A stretch of 16,057 bases of DNA from Ignavibacteriota bacterium (GTDB lineage Bacteria > Bacteroidota > Ignavibacteria > Tepidaquicellales > Tepidaquicellaceae), in assembly GCA_003158365.1 (NCBI GenBank), contig PMIW01000042.1, positions 3,631-19,687 on the forward strand, in the 5' to 3' direction. Position numbers and translations under genes: made by a program. Positions within the stretch are counted from its first letter, which is position 1. Every line of letters begins with the position of its first letter. Positions 6,746 to 14,091 of this stretch are shown here, in pieces. Under the pieces are notes generated by a model. It had not been told where the DNA came from, ran no database searches, and was given only the letters and a program-made list of their open reading frames with translations.

Positions 6746-8671
6746 ATGAAATCTCTTTACAAATTTACATTACCACTTCTTCTGGTTTTAATGTTATATT
6801 CGAATTCTTATTCGCAAAAGATAAGCCCGAATTTCCAGGTTATCAGAAAAGATACTCTGATTGCGATGACAGACGGAATTAAGTTAGACGTGTCTATATT
6901 TTATCCCGACACCGTAAAACCGGCAGCGGGCTGGCCTGCTGTGATATTCTGCCACGGATACGGCGGCTCAAAATACGATTATTTTTACGATGCGCTGGAG
7001 CAGACAAATGACGGATATTACAGTCTTTGCTACACCATGCGCGGACAAAAAGGTTCAGAGGGATTTTCAAATCTCATTAGCACAACGGAGATGAATGATT
7101 TTATACAGGTGATAAATTTTGTAAAAAGCAGACCTCTGGTAAATCCAAACATGGTCGGAGTAATGGGTGCTTCGCAGGGCGGAATTATTCCGCTCATGGC
7201 TTCCTGTTATAACCCGACTTCCAATTTATTAAAAAGTATTTGCTCCGATGTTTCCTCGCCAGAATTTGCTTCAAGCTGGATTGAAAATAAATGTGTAAAA
7301 ATGTCTTTACTCTGGTCTTTAAGCTATCCCGACTCAATTGCACGGTATACCCAGCAGGTAAAAGCTTACCGCAACTGGATTCTCGCCGATACTCCCGATA
7401 AATGGGACAGCCTTGCATATTACCTGCCAATCAACAGGGATTTTTCAAATAAGCTTCATGATAATATTGTTCCGATTTGTTTCGGTCTGGTATGGCAGGA
7501 TAAATTTTTTAATGTTGACGGATATTTGAAAAATCTTGGAAATATTTCGAGCGCTTACAGAATGTATATTGGTACATTCGACGGACACGGAGCAGACCCC
7601 GAACAAAACGAAACACATTTTTATGACTGGATAACAGGTGAGTGGACAGATTACTGGCTTAAGGGAATTGCCAATCATTCGATGGATTCAAGCAAGTTCA
7701 TGTATGCTGCCAGCATATATCCCGTAACAAACTACTGCTGGACATGGCAGAGATTTTATTCCGATATCTGGCCTCCGCTTGGAACACAAAATATAAAATT
7801 TTACCTTCAACCGAACGGGAGATTGTACAACGAAGAATTATGGAATGTTTCTTATGATACCGTGGGTTTCGTAAACGATATAAAAGATACAACAATGACT
7901 ATGACTGAAGCCGTGAACAGGGAATTCACGGGAGCTGTTTTCAATACCAAATTCGGAAAAACACAATACACATTCGATACAAAGCCGCTGCTTTCCGATA
8001 CACGCATGGTCGGAACTCCTTTTGTTAATATTCATTATAAACCTTCTACCACCGTTGCACAGTTTAATCTGCAAATCTGGGAAATACTTCCTGACGGCTC
8101 GGGCGATCTCATAACACGCGCAAATTATACCGAAAGAAATATTACTCCGAATATAATACGCCAGCTTTATTTTTACGGAACAGCTTCAGCGCATACTTTT
8201 AAAACCGGAAACAGAATAAGAGTTATAATCACGAATCTGGATAACTTGACTTATGATTCATTTTTAAGAACAAACCCGTATGTACTGCCATCTCTTAAAA
8301 AAGCGAAGAATGTTATTTATATGAATCCTTATAATCCTACATATGTTCAGTTACCATTGATTGGATTTGTTCCTATTGGCATTCAGCCGATTTCAAGCAA
8401 TGTGCCGTCTGAATTTTCGTTACAGCAGAACTACCCGAACCCGTTTAATCCGACAACAAATATTAAATTCAATATTCCGAAAAGGGATAATGTTACTTTA
8501 AAAGTATTTAACATTTTAGGAAAAGAAGTTGCAACGCTGGTAAAGGAAAATTTGAAGGCAGGAACTTATGAAGTGAAATTCGATGGTGGAAATCTTTCGT
8601 CCGGAATTTATTTTTATAAACTTGAAACACAAAGTTACAAAGAAACAAAGAAAATGGTTTTAATAAAATAA
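6746..8671 (+). CDS. T9SS-secreted S15/CocE-type alpha/beta hydrolase
   Basis: This 641-residue protein has a signal peptide (to about residue 24, 'SYSQ'), an alpha/beta hydrolase of the Xaa-Pro dipeptidyl-peptidase/CocE (peptidase S15) type, a PepX_C-like jelly-roll domain and a T9SS sorting domain (about 553-641). Visible catalytic features are 'HGYGG' at 70-74 (oxyanion region), the nucleophile elbow G-A-S-Q-G-G with Ser143, the likely acid Asp252 in 'WQDKFFN', and the likely base His281 in 'FDGHG', followed by 'DYWLKG' as in this family. The PepX_C-like part spans about 340-530 ('LLSDTRMVGTP', 'LPDGSGDLIT', 'TGNRIRVIITN'). Family members hydrolyse esters, beta-lactam-like amides or X-Pro peptides; the substrate cannot be told here. 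The enzyme should act on the surface or outside the cell. It starts 50 bp after the upstream gene, the only enzyme in the cargo array. Confidence 0.88.
   Translation: MKSLYKFTLPLLLVLMLYSNSYSQKISPNFQVIRKDTLIAMTDGIKLDVSIFYPDTVKPAAGWPAVIFCHGYGGSKYDYFYDALEQTNDGYYSLCYTMRGQKGSEGFSNLISTTEMNDFIQVINFVKSRPLVNPNMVGVMGASQGGIIPLMASCYNPTSNLLKSICSDVSSPEFASSWIENKCVKMSLLWSLSYPDSIARYTQQVKAYRNWILADTPDKWDSLAYYLPINRDFSNKLHDNIVPICFGLVWQDKFFNVDGYLKNLGNISSAYRMYIGTFDGHGADPEQNETHFYDWITGEWTDYWLKGIANHSMDSSKFMYAASIYPVTNYCWTWQRFYSDIWPPLGTQNIKFYLQPNGRLYNEELWNVSYDTVGFVNDIKDTTMTMTEAVNREFTGAVFNTKFGKTQYTFDTKPLLSDTRMVGTPFVNIHYKPSTTVAQFNLQIWEILPDGSGDLITRANYTERNITPNIIRQLYFYGTASAHTFKTGNRIRVIITNLDNLTYDSFLRTNPYVLPSLKKAKNVIYMNPYNPTYVQLPLIGFVPIGIQPISSNVPSEFSLQQNYPNPFNPTTNIKFNIPKRDNVTLKVFNILGKEVATLVKENLKAGTYEVKFDGGNLSSGIYFYKLETQSYKETKKMVLIK
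8444..8507 (+). repeat. 64-bp identical segment in sorting-domain coding region, copy 1
   Basis: It is identical base for base to 10589-10652, starting at the 'FNPTTN' codons and ending in 'LKV-Y/F'. Flanking third-codon positions differ, so the identity is local and points to recent duplication or gene conversion. Confidence 0.85.
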
Positions 8672-8764
8672 TAATTTCCTATATTTAAGTAATAATATTC
8701 GTTCCTGTCGAAAACTGTTATAGTAAGTCTTTGCAATATTTTTAAAAAATAAAGTTTTAAAAAT

Positions 8765-10816
8765 ATGAAATTAAGTAAGTACTACATCATTTTTTTTGCT
8801 TTTATATTTTCTTTTACAGTAAGAATTATAGATTGTTATGGACAATGGACTCAATGTAATGGAATATATGGAGAAACAGTTTACTCATTAGCTGTTTCCG
8901 GGAATAATATTTTCGCTGGTACTACATGGGGAATATATTCAACTTCAAATTTAGGAGTAAACTGGGTACAAAATACTTCAATTATTTACAGTGTAAATGC
9001 GATTACCGTAAATGGAAATAATATCTTCGCAGGAACGACATACCACGGGGTATATCGCTCAACCAATAACGGGTTAGATTGGTCACAAACTTCATTAAAT
9101 GATGCAACTATTAGCTCCCTTACCAGAAGTGGAAATAATATTATTGCAGGTTCAGATGGTACGTACCTTTCCACAAATAATGGATTGAATTGGATTCAAA
9201 CCGATATGAACGGTGGCGGCGTTAGATCGCTAGCCGTAAGCGGTAATAATGTATTTGCTGGTACACCAGGGAATGGTATTTATATTTCAACAAATAATGG
9301 TTTTAACTGGACTCAAACTTCAATGAATAATGGATGGGTTAATTCCATTGCAATAAATGGAAATAATATTTTCGCGGGAACATGGGAACGAGTATTCCTT
9401 TCAACAAATAATGGAATTAATTGGACACAGACCCCGTTAAATAAAACAATACTTTCTTTGGCAATCAATGGAAATATCGTTTTCGCGGGAACGTTTCAAG
9501 ATGGCGTTTATATCTCAACAAACAATGGGAATAACTGGGTGCAAACCTCTCTAACAAATAGAGATGTTAATACTTTATTTACCTTCGATAATAATATTCT
9601 AGCCGGAACAGATAATTATGGAGTATATTTAACAACAAATAATGGAATAAACTGGACACAAACAGCTTTTAATAATACAACAATTTTATCGTTTTCAGCT
9701 AAACAAAATTATTTATTTGCCGGAACACAAAACGGTATTTTCCTCTCAATAAATTCAGGACTAAATTGGTTAAGAACAAATTTTGATAACGTACCCAACT
9801 TACCTCAAGATGTTAATTGTCTTGTAATGTCAGGAAATAACTTGTTAGCGGGAACAAATAACAGCTTAAATTTATCTTCAAATTATGGAAATAATTGGAC
9901 AATAGTTTCTTCCATAAGTTTTTATTCCCTTTTGACAGTAGGGAATAATATCTTTGCAGGTACAGCGGGATCAAGTCCTCCTTATAATAATGGAGGTATA
10001 TTTATTTCAACAAACGGAGGATATAATTGGACACAAACTTCATTAAGCCAAACAATGACGGTTTTTTCTCTTGCCGCTACCGGAAACATTATTTTTGCGG
10101 GAACACAATATACAGCGTTAGGGAGTGGTGGTGGAGTTTATATTTCTACAAATACTGGAAGTAATTGGACACCAACTTCCTTAAACAATAAATCAGTATA
10201 TTCTCTTGCTGTGATGGCTGACAAAATTTTTGCAGGCACTTATGATTACGGTGTTTATTATTCCACAAATAATGGAACAAACTGGCTTCAAACTTCTTTC
10301 AATAGTCACAGAGTCTTTTCTATTGCCATAAATGATAATAATATATTTTTAGGTACAGATATGGGTGTCTTTTTATCTTCAAATAATGGTATAAGCTGGA
10401 TAGATAAAAATCAAGGTTTCACAAATATTCCACAGGTAAATGCACTTTTGATAGATAATAATTATATATTCGCCGGTACAACAAGAAATTCTGTTTGGAG
10501 AAGACCACTTTCTGATATTCTAAATATAAAAAGAGTAAATATTGAAAATCCTTCGTCTTTTTTGTTGTATCAAAACTACCCTAACCCTTTTAATCCGACA
10601 ACAAATATTAAATTCAATATTCCGAAAAGGGATAATGTTACTTTAAAAGTATATGACCTACTCGGCAAAGAAGTCGCGACGTTAGTTAATGAAAAATTGC
10701 AAGCGGGGACTTATGAAGTAAAATTCGATGGCTCTAATCTACCAAGTGGGATTTATTTTTACAAACTGGAAAGTGAGAGTTTCAGAGAAACAAAAAGGAT
10801 GATTTTGATAAAATAA
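8765..10816 (+). CDS. T9SS-secreted Asp-box beta-propeller protein, 'AGT' type (13 Asp boxes)
   Basis: This 683-residue protein has a conventional signal peptide (MKLSKYY, hydrophobic core, ending near 'CYGQW'), a repeat body at about 27-590 and a T9SS sorting domain at about 595-683. The body holds 13 Asp boxes (STNNGLDW, STNNGFNW, STNNGINW, STNTGSNW and others) alternating with 'SLAVSGNNIFAGT' and 'GVYISTNNG' strands. It closes with an Asp-box-free 'YIFAGT...VWRR' strand, the same architecture and the same repeat number as 4596-6695. The two are paralogues in the propeller part, yet the sorting domain here is closest to that of the hydrolase 6746-8671. A binding or scaffold role on the cell surface is inferred; no catalytic residues are seen. 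A 93-bp A/T-rich spacer precedes it, long enough for its own promoter, though I could not call one. Confidence 0.87.
   Translation: MKLSKYYIIFFAFIFSFTVRIIDCYGQWTQCNGIYGETVYSLAVSGNNIFAGTTWGIYSTSNLGVNWVQNTSIIYSVNAITVNGNNIFAGTTYHGVYRSTNNGLDWSQTSLNDATISSLTRSGNNIIAGSDGTYLSTNNGLNWIQTDMNGGGVRSLAVSGNNVFAGTPGNGIYISTNNGFNWTQTSMNNGWVNSIAINGNNIFAGTWERVFLSTNNGINWTQTPLNKTILSLAINGNIVFAGTFQDGVYISTNNGNNWVQTSLTNRDVNTLFTFDNNILAGTDNYGVYLTTNNGINWTQTAFNNTTILSFSAKQNYLFAGTQNGIFLSINSGLNWLRTNFDNVPNLPQDVNCLVMSGNNLLAGTNNSLNLSSNYGNNWTIVSSISFYSLLTVGNNIFAGTAGSSPPYNNGGIFISTNGGYNWTQTSLSQTMTVFSLAATGNIIFAGTQYTALGSGGGVYISTNTGSNWTPTSLNNKSVYSLAVMADKIFAGTYDYGVYYSTNNGTNWLQTSFNSHRVFSIAINDNNIFLGTDMGVFLSSNNGISWIDKNQGFTNIPQVNALLIDNNYIFAGTTRNSVWRRPLSDILNIKRVNIENPSSFLLYQNYPNPFNPTTNIKFNIPKRDNVTLKVYDLLGKEVATLVNEKLQAGTYEVKFDGSNLPSGIYFYKLESESFRETKRMILIK
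10589..10652 (+). repeat. 64-bp identical segment in sorting-domain coding region, copy 2
   Basis: This is the second copy of 8444-8507, identical over 64 bases, in the sorting-domain coding part of the AGT-type propeller gene 8765-10816. Confidence 0.85.
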
Positions 10817-10828
10817 AAATAACAAGAT

Positions 10829-12967
10829 ATGAAAAGACTATTTTTATTATTTGTTTTTTATTATTTCCCGATTCGCAAGCTCATCGGGATTTCAATTCTT
10901 TCAACATTATTCATTACTAATTATTCATCGGGTCAGTGGTTGTGGCAGAATCCCCTTCCGCAGGGAAATGTTTTATACTCTGTGCACTTTGTTAATTCCC
11001 AAACAGGATGGGCTGTCGGACTCGCAGGAACAATTATTAAAACAACAAACGGGGGTGCGAACTGGAGTTTATTGTCCTATCCGACATCTTATTATCTTTA
11101 TTCCGTTCGCTTTACAGATTCCCAGACAGGATGGGCTGTCGGTTCATCGGGAACAATACTGAAAACACTAAACGGAGGGACAAACTGGTTTTCACAGGCA
11201 AGTCCGACAGCACGTACTCTGCACTCTGTTTACTTTTCCGATAACCAGACCGGCTGGGCTGTTGGTGACAGTGCCAAAATTTTGAAAACAACGAACGGCG
11301 GTTCGAACTGGGTTTTGCAGACAAGCCCCACGGCAAATAATCTTTATTCTGTTCGCTTTACCGATTCTCAAAACGGCTGGGCGGCGGGCTGGACAGGAAC
11401 AATCCTGAAGACAACAAACGGCGGGACAAACTGGAGTATTGTGCCAAGCGGAACCGCGTATTATTTTTATTCGGTTCATTTCTTAAATTCCCTGACAGGA
11501 TGGATAGCAGGTGACGGTCCCATGATTCTTGTAACTACAAACGGCGGTACAAGTTTTACCTCGAGTCCCACCGGTACAACAGATATGATTCAATCCGTTC
11601 AGTTCACGGATGCTCAAACCGGCTGGGCGGCGGGAAGTAACGGAACGATGCTTAAGTCAACTAACGGCGGCATAAACTGGTCTGCTTTAACAAGCGGAAC
11701 TCCGTATTATATTTCCTGTCTGCACTTTGCTGATTCTCAAACCGGGTGGGATGTTGGATATTCGGGAAATATTTTTAAAACCACAAACGGCGGAACTAAC
11801 TGGGCTCAGCAATCGGGCGGACCATTAAATTTATTTTTATGCGTCCGTTTTTTCAATCTGCAGACAGGCTGGACTGTCGGCGATGCAGGCGCTGTTTATA
11901 AAACTACAAACTCCGGATTAAACTGGTTCTCTCAGACAAGCGGAACTAACAGGGATTTATGGTTTATATATTTACTTGATGCGCAAACAGGATGGATTGC
12001 GGGAAGCGCAGGAACAATTTTAAAAACTACAAACAGCGGTACAAACTGGTTTTCTCAATATTTTGATACAACGCGAAATCTTTTCTCCGTTCAGTTTGCA
12101 GATGCTCAAACCGGATGGGCGGTTGGCGATAGTACTAAAATTATTAAAACTACTAACGGGGGAACAAACTGGGTTTTAATGTCGAATTCTTCTTCTGCGT
12201 ATTTTCGTTCCGTTCGCTTTGTAGATTCTCAAACCGGGTGGGTGGCTGGAACCGGCGGAACAATACTTAAAACTTCAAATGGCGGAACGAACTGGATTTC
12301 ACAGGTGAGCGGGGTAACCTACCAGCTTCGTTCAATTTATTTTCTGGATTCTCAGACCGGCTGGGCGGCAGGAGATGCCGGAGTAATCGTGAAGACCACA
12401 AACGGCGGAACGAACTGGTTTTCACAATCGATTTCAAATTCAAATTATATAAGGTCAATATTCTTTACAGATTCCCAGACAGGCTGGATTGTCGGGGATA
12501 ATGCAACACTCAACGGAACCATTCTGAAAACCACAAACGGCGGAACAAACTGGATTCTACAGACAAATCCAACATCACTCAGCCTTATGTCGATTTATTT
12601 TGTTAATTACCAGATCGGGTGGACAGTCGGATATTACGGAAGCATTCTCAGTACGACAAACGGCGGTACCCTGTTTGTTTCAAAAATATCACCGGAGAGT
12701 CCCGTAAATTATATGCTTTCACAAAACTATCCTAACCCGTTTAATCCTGCAACAAATATTAAATTCAATATTCCAAAAAATAATTTTGTCAATTTAAAAG
12801 TTTATAATATACTCGGCAAAGAAGTTGCAACGCTGGTCAACGAAAAACTGCAGGCAGGAAGTTACGAGGTAAAATTCGACGGAACAAATCAGCCCTCGGG
12901 AGTGTATTACTATAAAATAGTCTCCGGAGATTACACGGAAGTTAAAAAAATGTTAATGATTAAATAA
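10829..12967 (+). CDS. T9SS-secreted YCF48-like beta-propeller protein with 14 repeats
   Basis: This 712-residue protein has the split signal region ('FPIRKLIG', then 'ISILSTLFIT', then 'SSGQW'), 14 highly regular YCF48-like repeats of about 43-46 residues (about 37-620) and a T9SS sorting domain (about 625-712). The repeat consensus is 'F-x-D-S-Q-T-G-W-A-V-G', then 'GTILKTTNGGTNW'. Asp boxes 5 and 14 end in Phe instead of Trp (TTNGGTSF, TTNGGTLF). Phe at exactly the seventh-from-last and last style positions is not regular, but 14 blades are consistent with two seven-bladed propellers (inference). YCF48-like propellers are known as assembly or binding scaffolds in photosystem II, but here the protein is secreted and that role does not carry over. 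It begins 12 bp after gene 8765 and is likely co-transcribed. The propeller is closest to 2321-4588, while the signal cassette matches 4596-6695. Confidence 0.88.
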   Translation: MKRLFLLFVFYYFPIRKLIGISILSTLFITNYSSGQWLWQNPLPQGNVLYSVHFVNSQTGWAVGLAGTIIKTTNGGANWSLLSYPTSYYLYSVRFTDSQTGWAVGSSGTILKTLNGGTNWFSQASPTARTLHSVYFSDNQTGWAVGDSAKILKTTNGGSNWVLQTSPTANNLYSVRFTDSQNGWAAGWTGTILKTTNGGTNWSIVPSGTAYYFYSVHFLNSLTGWIAGDGPMILVTTNGGTSFTSSPTGTTDMIQSVQFTDAQTGWAAGSNGTMLKSTNGGINWSALTSGTPYYISCLHFADSQTGWDVGYSGNIFKTTNGGTNWAQQSGGPLNLFLCVRFFNLQTGWTVGDAGAVYKTTNSGLNWFSQTSGTNRDLWFIYLLDAQTGWIAGSAGTILKTTNSGTNWFSQYFDTTRNLFSVQFADAQTGWAVGDSTKIIKTTNGGTNWVLMSNSSSAYFRSVRFVDSQTGWVAGTGGTILKTSNGGTNWISQVSGVTYQLRSIYFLDSQTGWAAGDAGVIVKTTNGGTNWFSQSISNSNYIRSIFFTDSQTGWIVGDNATLNGTILKTTNGGTNWILQTNPTSLSLMSIYFVNYQIGWTVGYYGSILSTTNGGTLFVSKISPESPVNYMLSQNYPNPFNPATNIKFNIPKNNFVNLKVYNILGKEVATLVNEKLQAGSYEVKFDGTNQPSGVYYYKIVSGDYTEVKKMLMIK
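10854..10939 (+). repeat. 86-bp signal-peptide cassette, copy 2
   Basis: This is the partner of 4621-4706: gap-free alignment with 9 mismatches over 86 bases and the same offset from the start codon. It is joined here to a YCF48-like propeller instead of an AGT-type propeller. Confidence 0.85.
10866..10889. repeat. Palindrome TCCCGAT-N10-ATCGGGA in a signal-peptide region
   Basis: Perfect 7-bp arms lie at 10866-10872 and 10883-10889 around TCGCAAGCTC. This differs from the 4633-4656 element by one loop base. Confidence 0.7.
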
Positions 12968-12985
12968 TGGAAGTTATTTAATCGT

Positions 12986-13015
12986 AATCCCGATAAACAA
13001 AGTGAATCGGGGATT
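12986..13015. repeat. Imperfect palindrome AATCCCGAT-N11-ATCGGGGATT between genes; possible terminator
   Basis: The left arm 12986-12994 pairs with 13006-13015 with one bulged G, around an 11-nt A-rich loop. It lies 18 bp after the stop of the last T9SS-cargo gene, so it could end that transcript. The downstream sequence is not a clear T-run, which argues against a classic intrinsic terminator. The CCCGAT/ATCGGG core matches the three palindromes found inside signal-peptide genes. Confidence 0.55.
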
Positions 13016-13047
13016 CTTGTCAAATAATAAAAAACAAAATTAATTGT

Positions 13048-13524
13048 ATGAAAAAAATTATTCTTCTGCTATCATTTGTAATTCTATTTTTTGCTTTTAA
13101 TTTTTCCTTTGCCCAGATTTCCGAAACATCGATGAAAGATATAACCGAAACTGTAAACGACAAAATCAAATCACTGGAAGATGTCGAAGATATGGAGGTT
13201 GTGAATGTAACGATAGACCTGCTGGTCGGAACGCAGGGAGAAAAATATGTTTACAGGTACCTCGATAACAGTTTCGACTATAAAATACTTGTTCTTGGCG
13301 ACAGAAGAATCGGGAAAATGAGTGTTGTAGTAAGGAAAAAAAACGAAGAAACCAATAAATGGATTCTTGTGGATAAAGCAAAAGGGGAAACAGCAACACT
13401 TGACCTTTATCCCGACTCCAGAGCTTTTTATGAATTTACAATGTCTATTGCAGAATTTAAAGAAGATTACACGGCGGGACATTTTGCAATATTAATTTAT
13501 CACCACGACCCTCTGAAGAAATAG
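13048..13524 (+). CDS. Small exported protein of unknown function
   Basis: This 158-residue protein starts with a clear signal peptide (MKKIILLL..., hydrophobic to about residue 20, likely cleavage at 'SFA-Q', residues 22/23). The mature part is short, charged and probably beta-rich. It has an N-terminal acidic/helical stretch (residues 28-52, 'ITETVNDKIKSLEDVEDMEV') and then alternating hydrophobic strands around 'ILVLGDRRIGKMSVVV' and 'YEFTMSIAEF', ending 'FAILIYHHDPLKK'. The strand pattern faintly recalls the beta-sandwich of pre-peptidase C-terminal-like domains ('GD-x-x-I-x-x-x-x-V', then 'A-x-x-x-F'), but this is only an impression. Unlike its upstream neighbours it has no T9SS sorting domain, so it probably stays in the periplasm. 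No lipobox is seen. It stands 80 bp after the cargo array and 91 bp before the next gene, so it may be a single transcription unit. Confidence 0.8.
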   Translation: MKKIILLLSFVILFFAFNFSFAQISETSMKDITETVNDKIKSLEDVEDMEVVNVTIDLLVGTQGEKYVYRYLDNSFDYKILVLGDRRIGKMSVVVRKKNEETNKWILVDKAKGETATLDLYPDSRAFYEFTMSIAEFKEDYTAGHFAILIYHHDPLKK

Positions 13525-13529
13525 ATAGT

Positions 13530-13607
13530 AAGTTATTAGGTTATTAAGTTATTTAGTTTTGTTTTATTTTTACATAATAATACAATAACTTAATAACTCA
13601 ATAACTT
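13530..13607. repeat. 24-bp near-perfect inverted repeat made of three 8-bp units per arm
   Basis: The left arm (13530-13553) reads as AAGTTATT, AGGTTATT, AAGTTATT. The right arm (13584-13607) is its reverse complement except at two bases in the middle unit. The 30-nt spacer is T-rich. The element fills the gap between a stop codon (13524) and the GNAT start (13616), with the right arm ending 8 nt before the ATG. It could form a long stem in RNA, acting as a bidirectional terminator or masking the translation start, or be a dispersed intergenic repeat. Which of these is true cannot be decided here. Confidence 0.85.
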
Positions 13608-13615
13608 CCGGTAGA

Positions 13616-14080
13616 ATGATTATATATAAAATATCACATACCACACAGGATTTCGAAAAGGCGAAAGAAATATTTATTGAATATAAAAATTCTCTTAGCC
13701 TTGACCTTTGCTTTCAGAAATTTCACGAAGAAATTTCCGACCTTCCCTCGCAATATTCAGAGCCGGCGGGCTGCATAATTTTATGTTACGAAAAAAACGA
13801 ACCTATAGGCTGCATAGCCCTGAGAAAGTTCGAAGGAGATACCTGCGAAATGAAAAGACTGTATCTCCGCCCCGAAGCTCGCGGAAAGGGAATCGGCAGA
13901 GTCCTTGCAAATAAAATAATTGAAAAAGCAAAACAGTTCGGCTACAAAAAAATGCAGCTCGATACACTTGAAACGATGAAGGAGGCAATTGCGTTATATA
14001 AATCAATAGGTTTCAAAGTAATTGCACCTTACAGGTTTAACCCGCTCGATGGTGTGATTTATATGGAGCTTGAATTATAA
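13616..14080 (+). CDS. GNAT family N-acetyltransferase
   Basis: This 154-residue protein is a complete GNAT domain of usual length. It transfers an acetyl group from acetyl-CoA to an amine; the acceptor is unknown. Motif A is present as 'MKRLYLRPEARGKGIGRVL' (residues 79-97), with the R/Q-x-x-G-x-G pyrophosphate-binding loop at Arg89-Gly92-Gly94. Motif B follows as 'LYKSIGF' (127-133), and 'LDTLETM' (115-121) is typical of small-molecule or amino-acid-like GNATs of this type. No signal peptide is present, so it is cytoplasmic. It is the first of three closely packed genes (11 bp to the AlkD-like gene, then 5 bp to the methyltransferase). The start ATG at 13616 follows the right arm of the 24-bp inverted repeat by 8 nt. 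There is no clear Shine-Dalgarno sequence. Confidence 0.9.
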   Translation: MIIYKISHTTQDFEKAKEIFIEYKNSLSLDLCFQKFHEEISDLPSQYSEPAGCIILCYEKNEPIGCIALRKFEGDTCEMKRLYLRPEARGKGIGRVLANKIIEKAKQFGYKKMQLDTLETMKEAIALYKSIGFKVIAPYRFNPLDGVIYMELEL

Positions 14081-14091
14081 AAAAAATTATT

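Noticed and set aside
8672..8764. A Bacteroidota-type promoter (TTTG at 8730 and a TAAAGTTT box at 8750)
   Set aside because: The spacing is about 16 nt and the second box does not fit the consensus, so it is not supported.
10851..11162. A 103-residue frame overlapping the start of gene 10829 in another phase
   Set aside because: It lies wholly inside a gene with a signal peptide, regular repeats and a sorting domain. Repeated codons in the propeller keep the other frame open.
8765..12967. CRISPR-like or tandem DNA repeats from the periodic Asp-box codons
   Set aside because: The period is about 120-135 bp, the units are translated and diverged, and they encode beta-propeller blades.
13166..13482. 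Antisense frames over the small exported protein
   Set aside because: They lack signal peptide or domain features and oppose a gene with a clear signal peptide and start.
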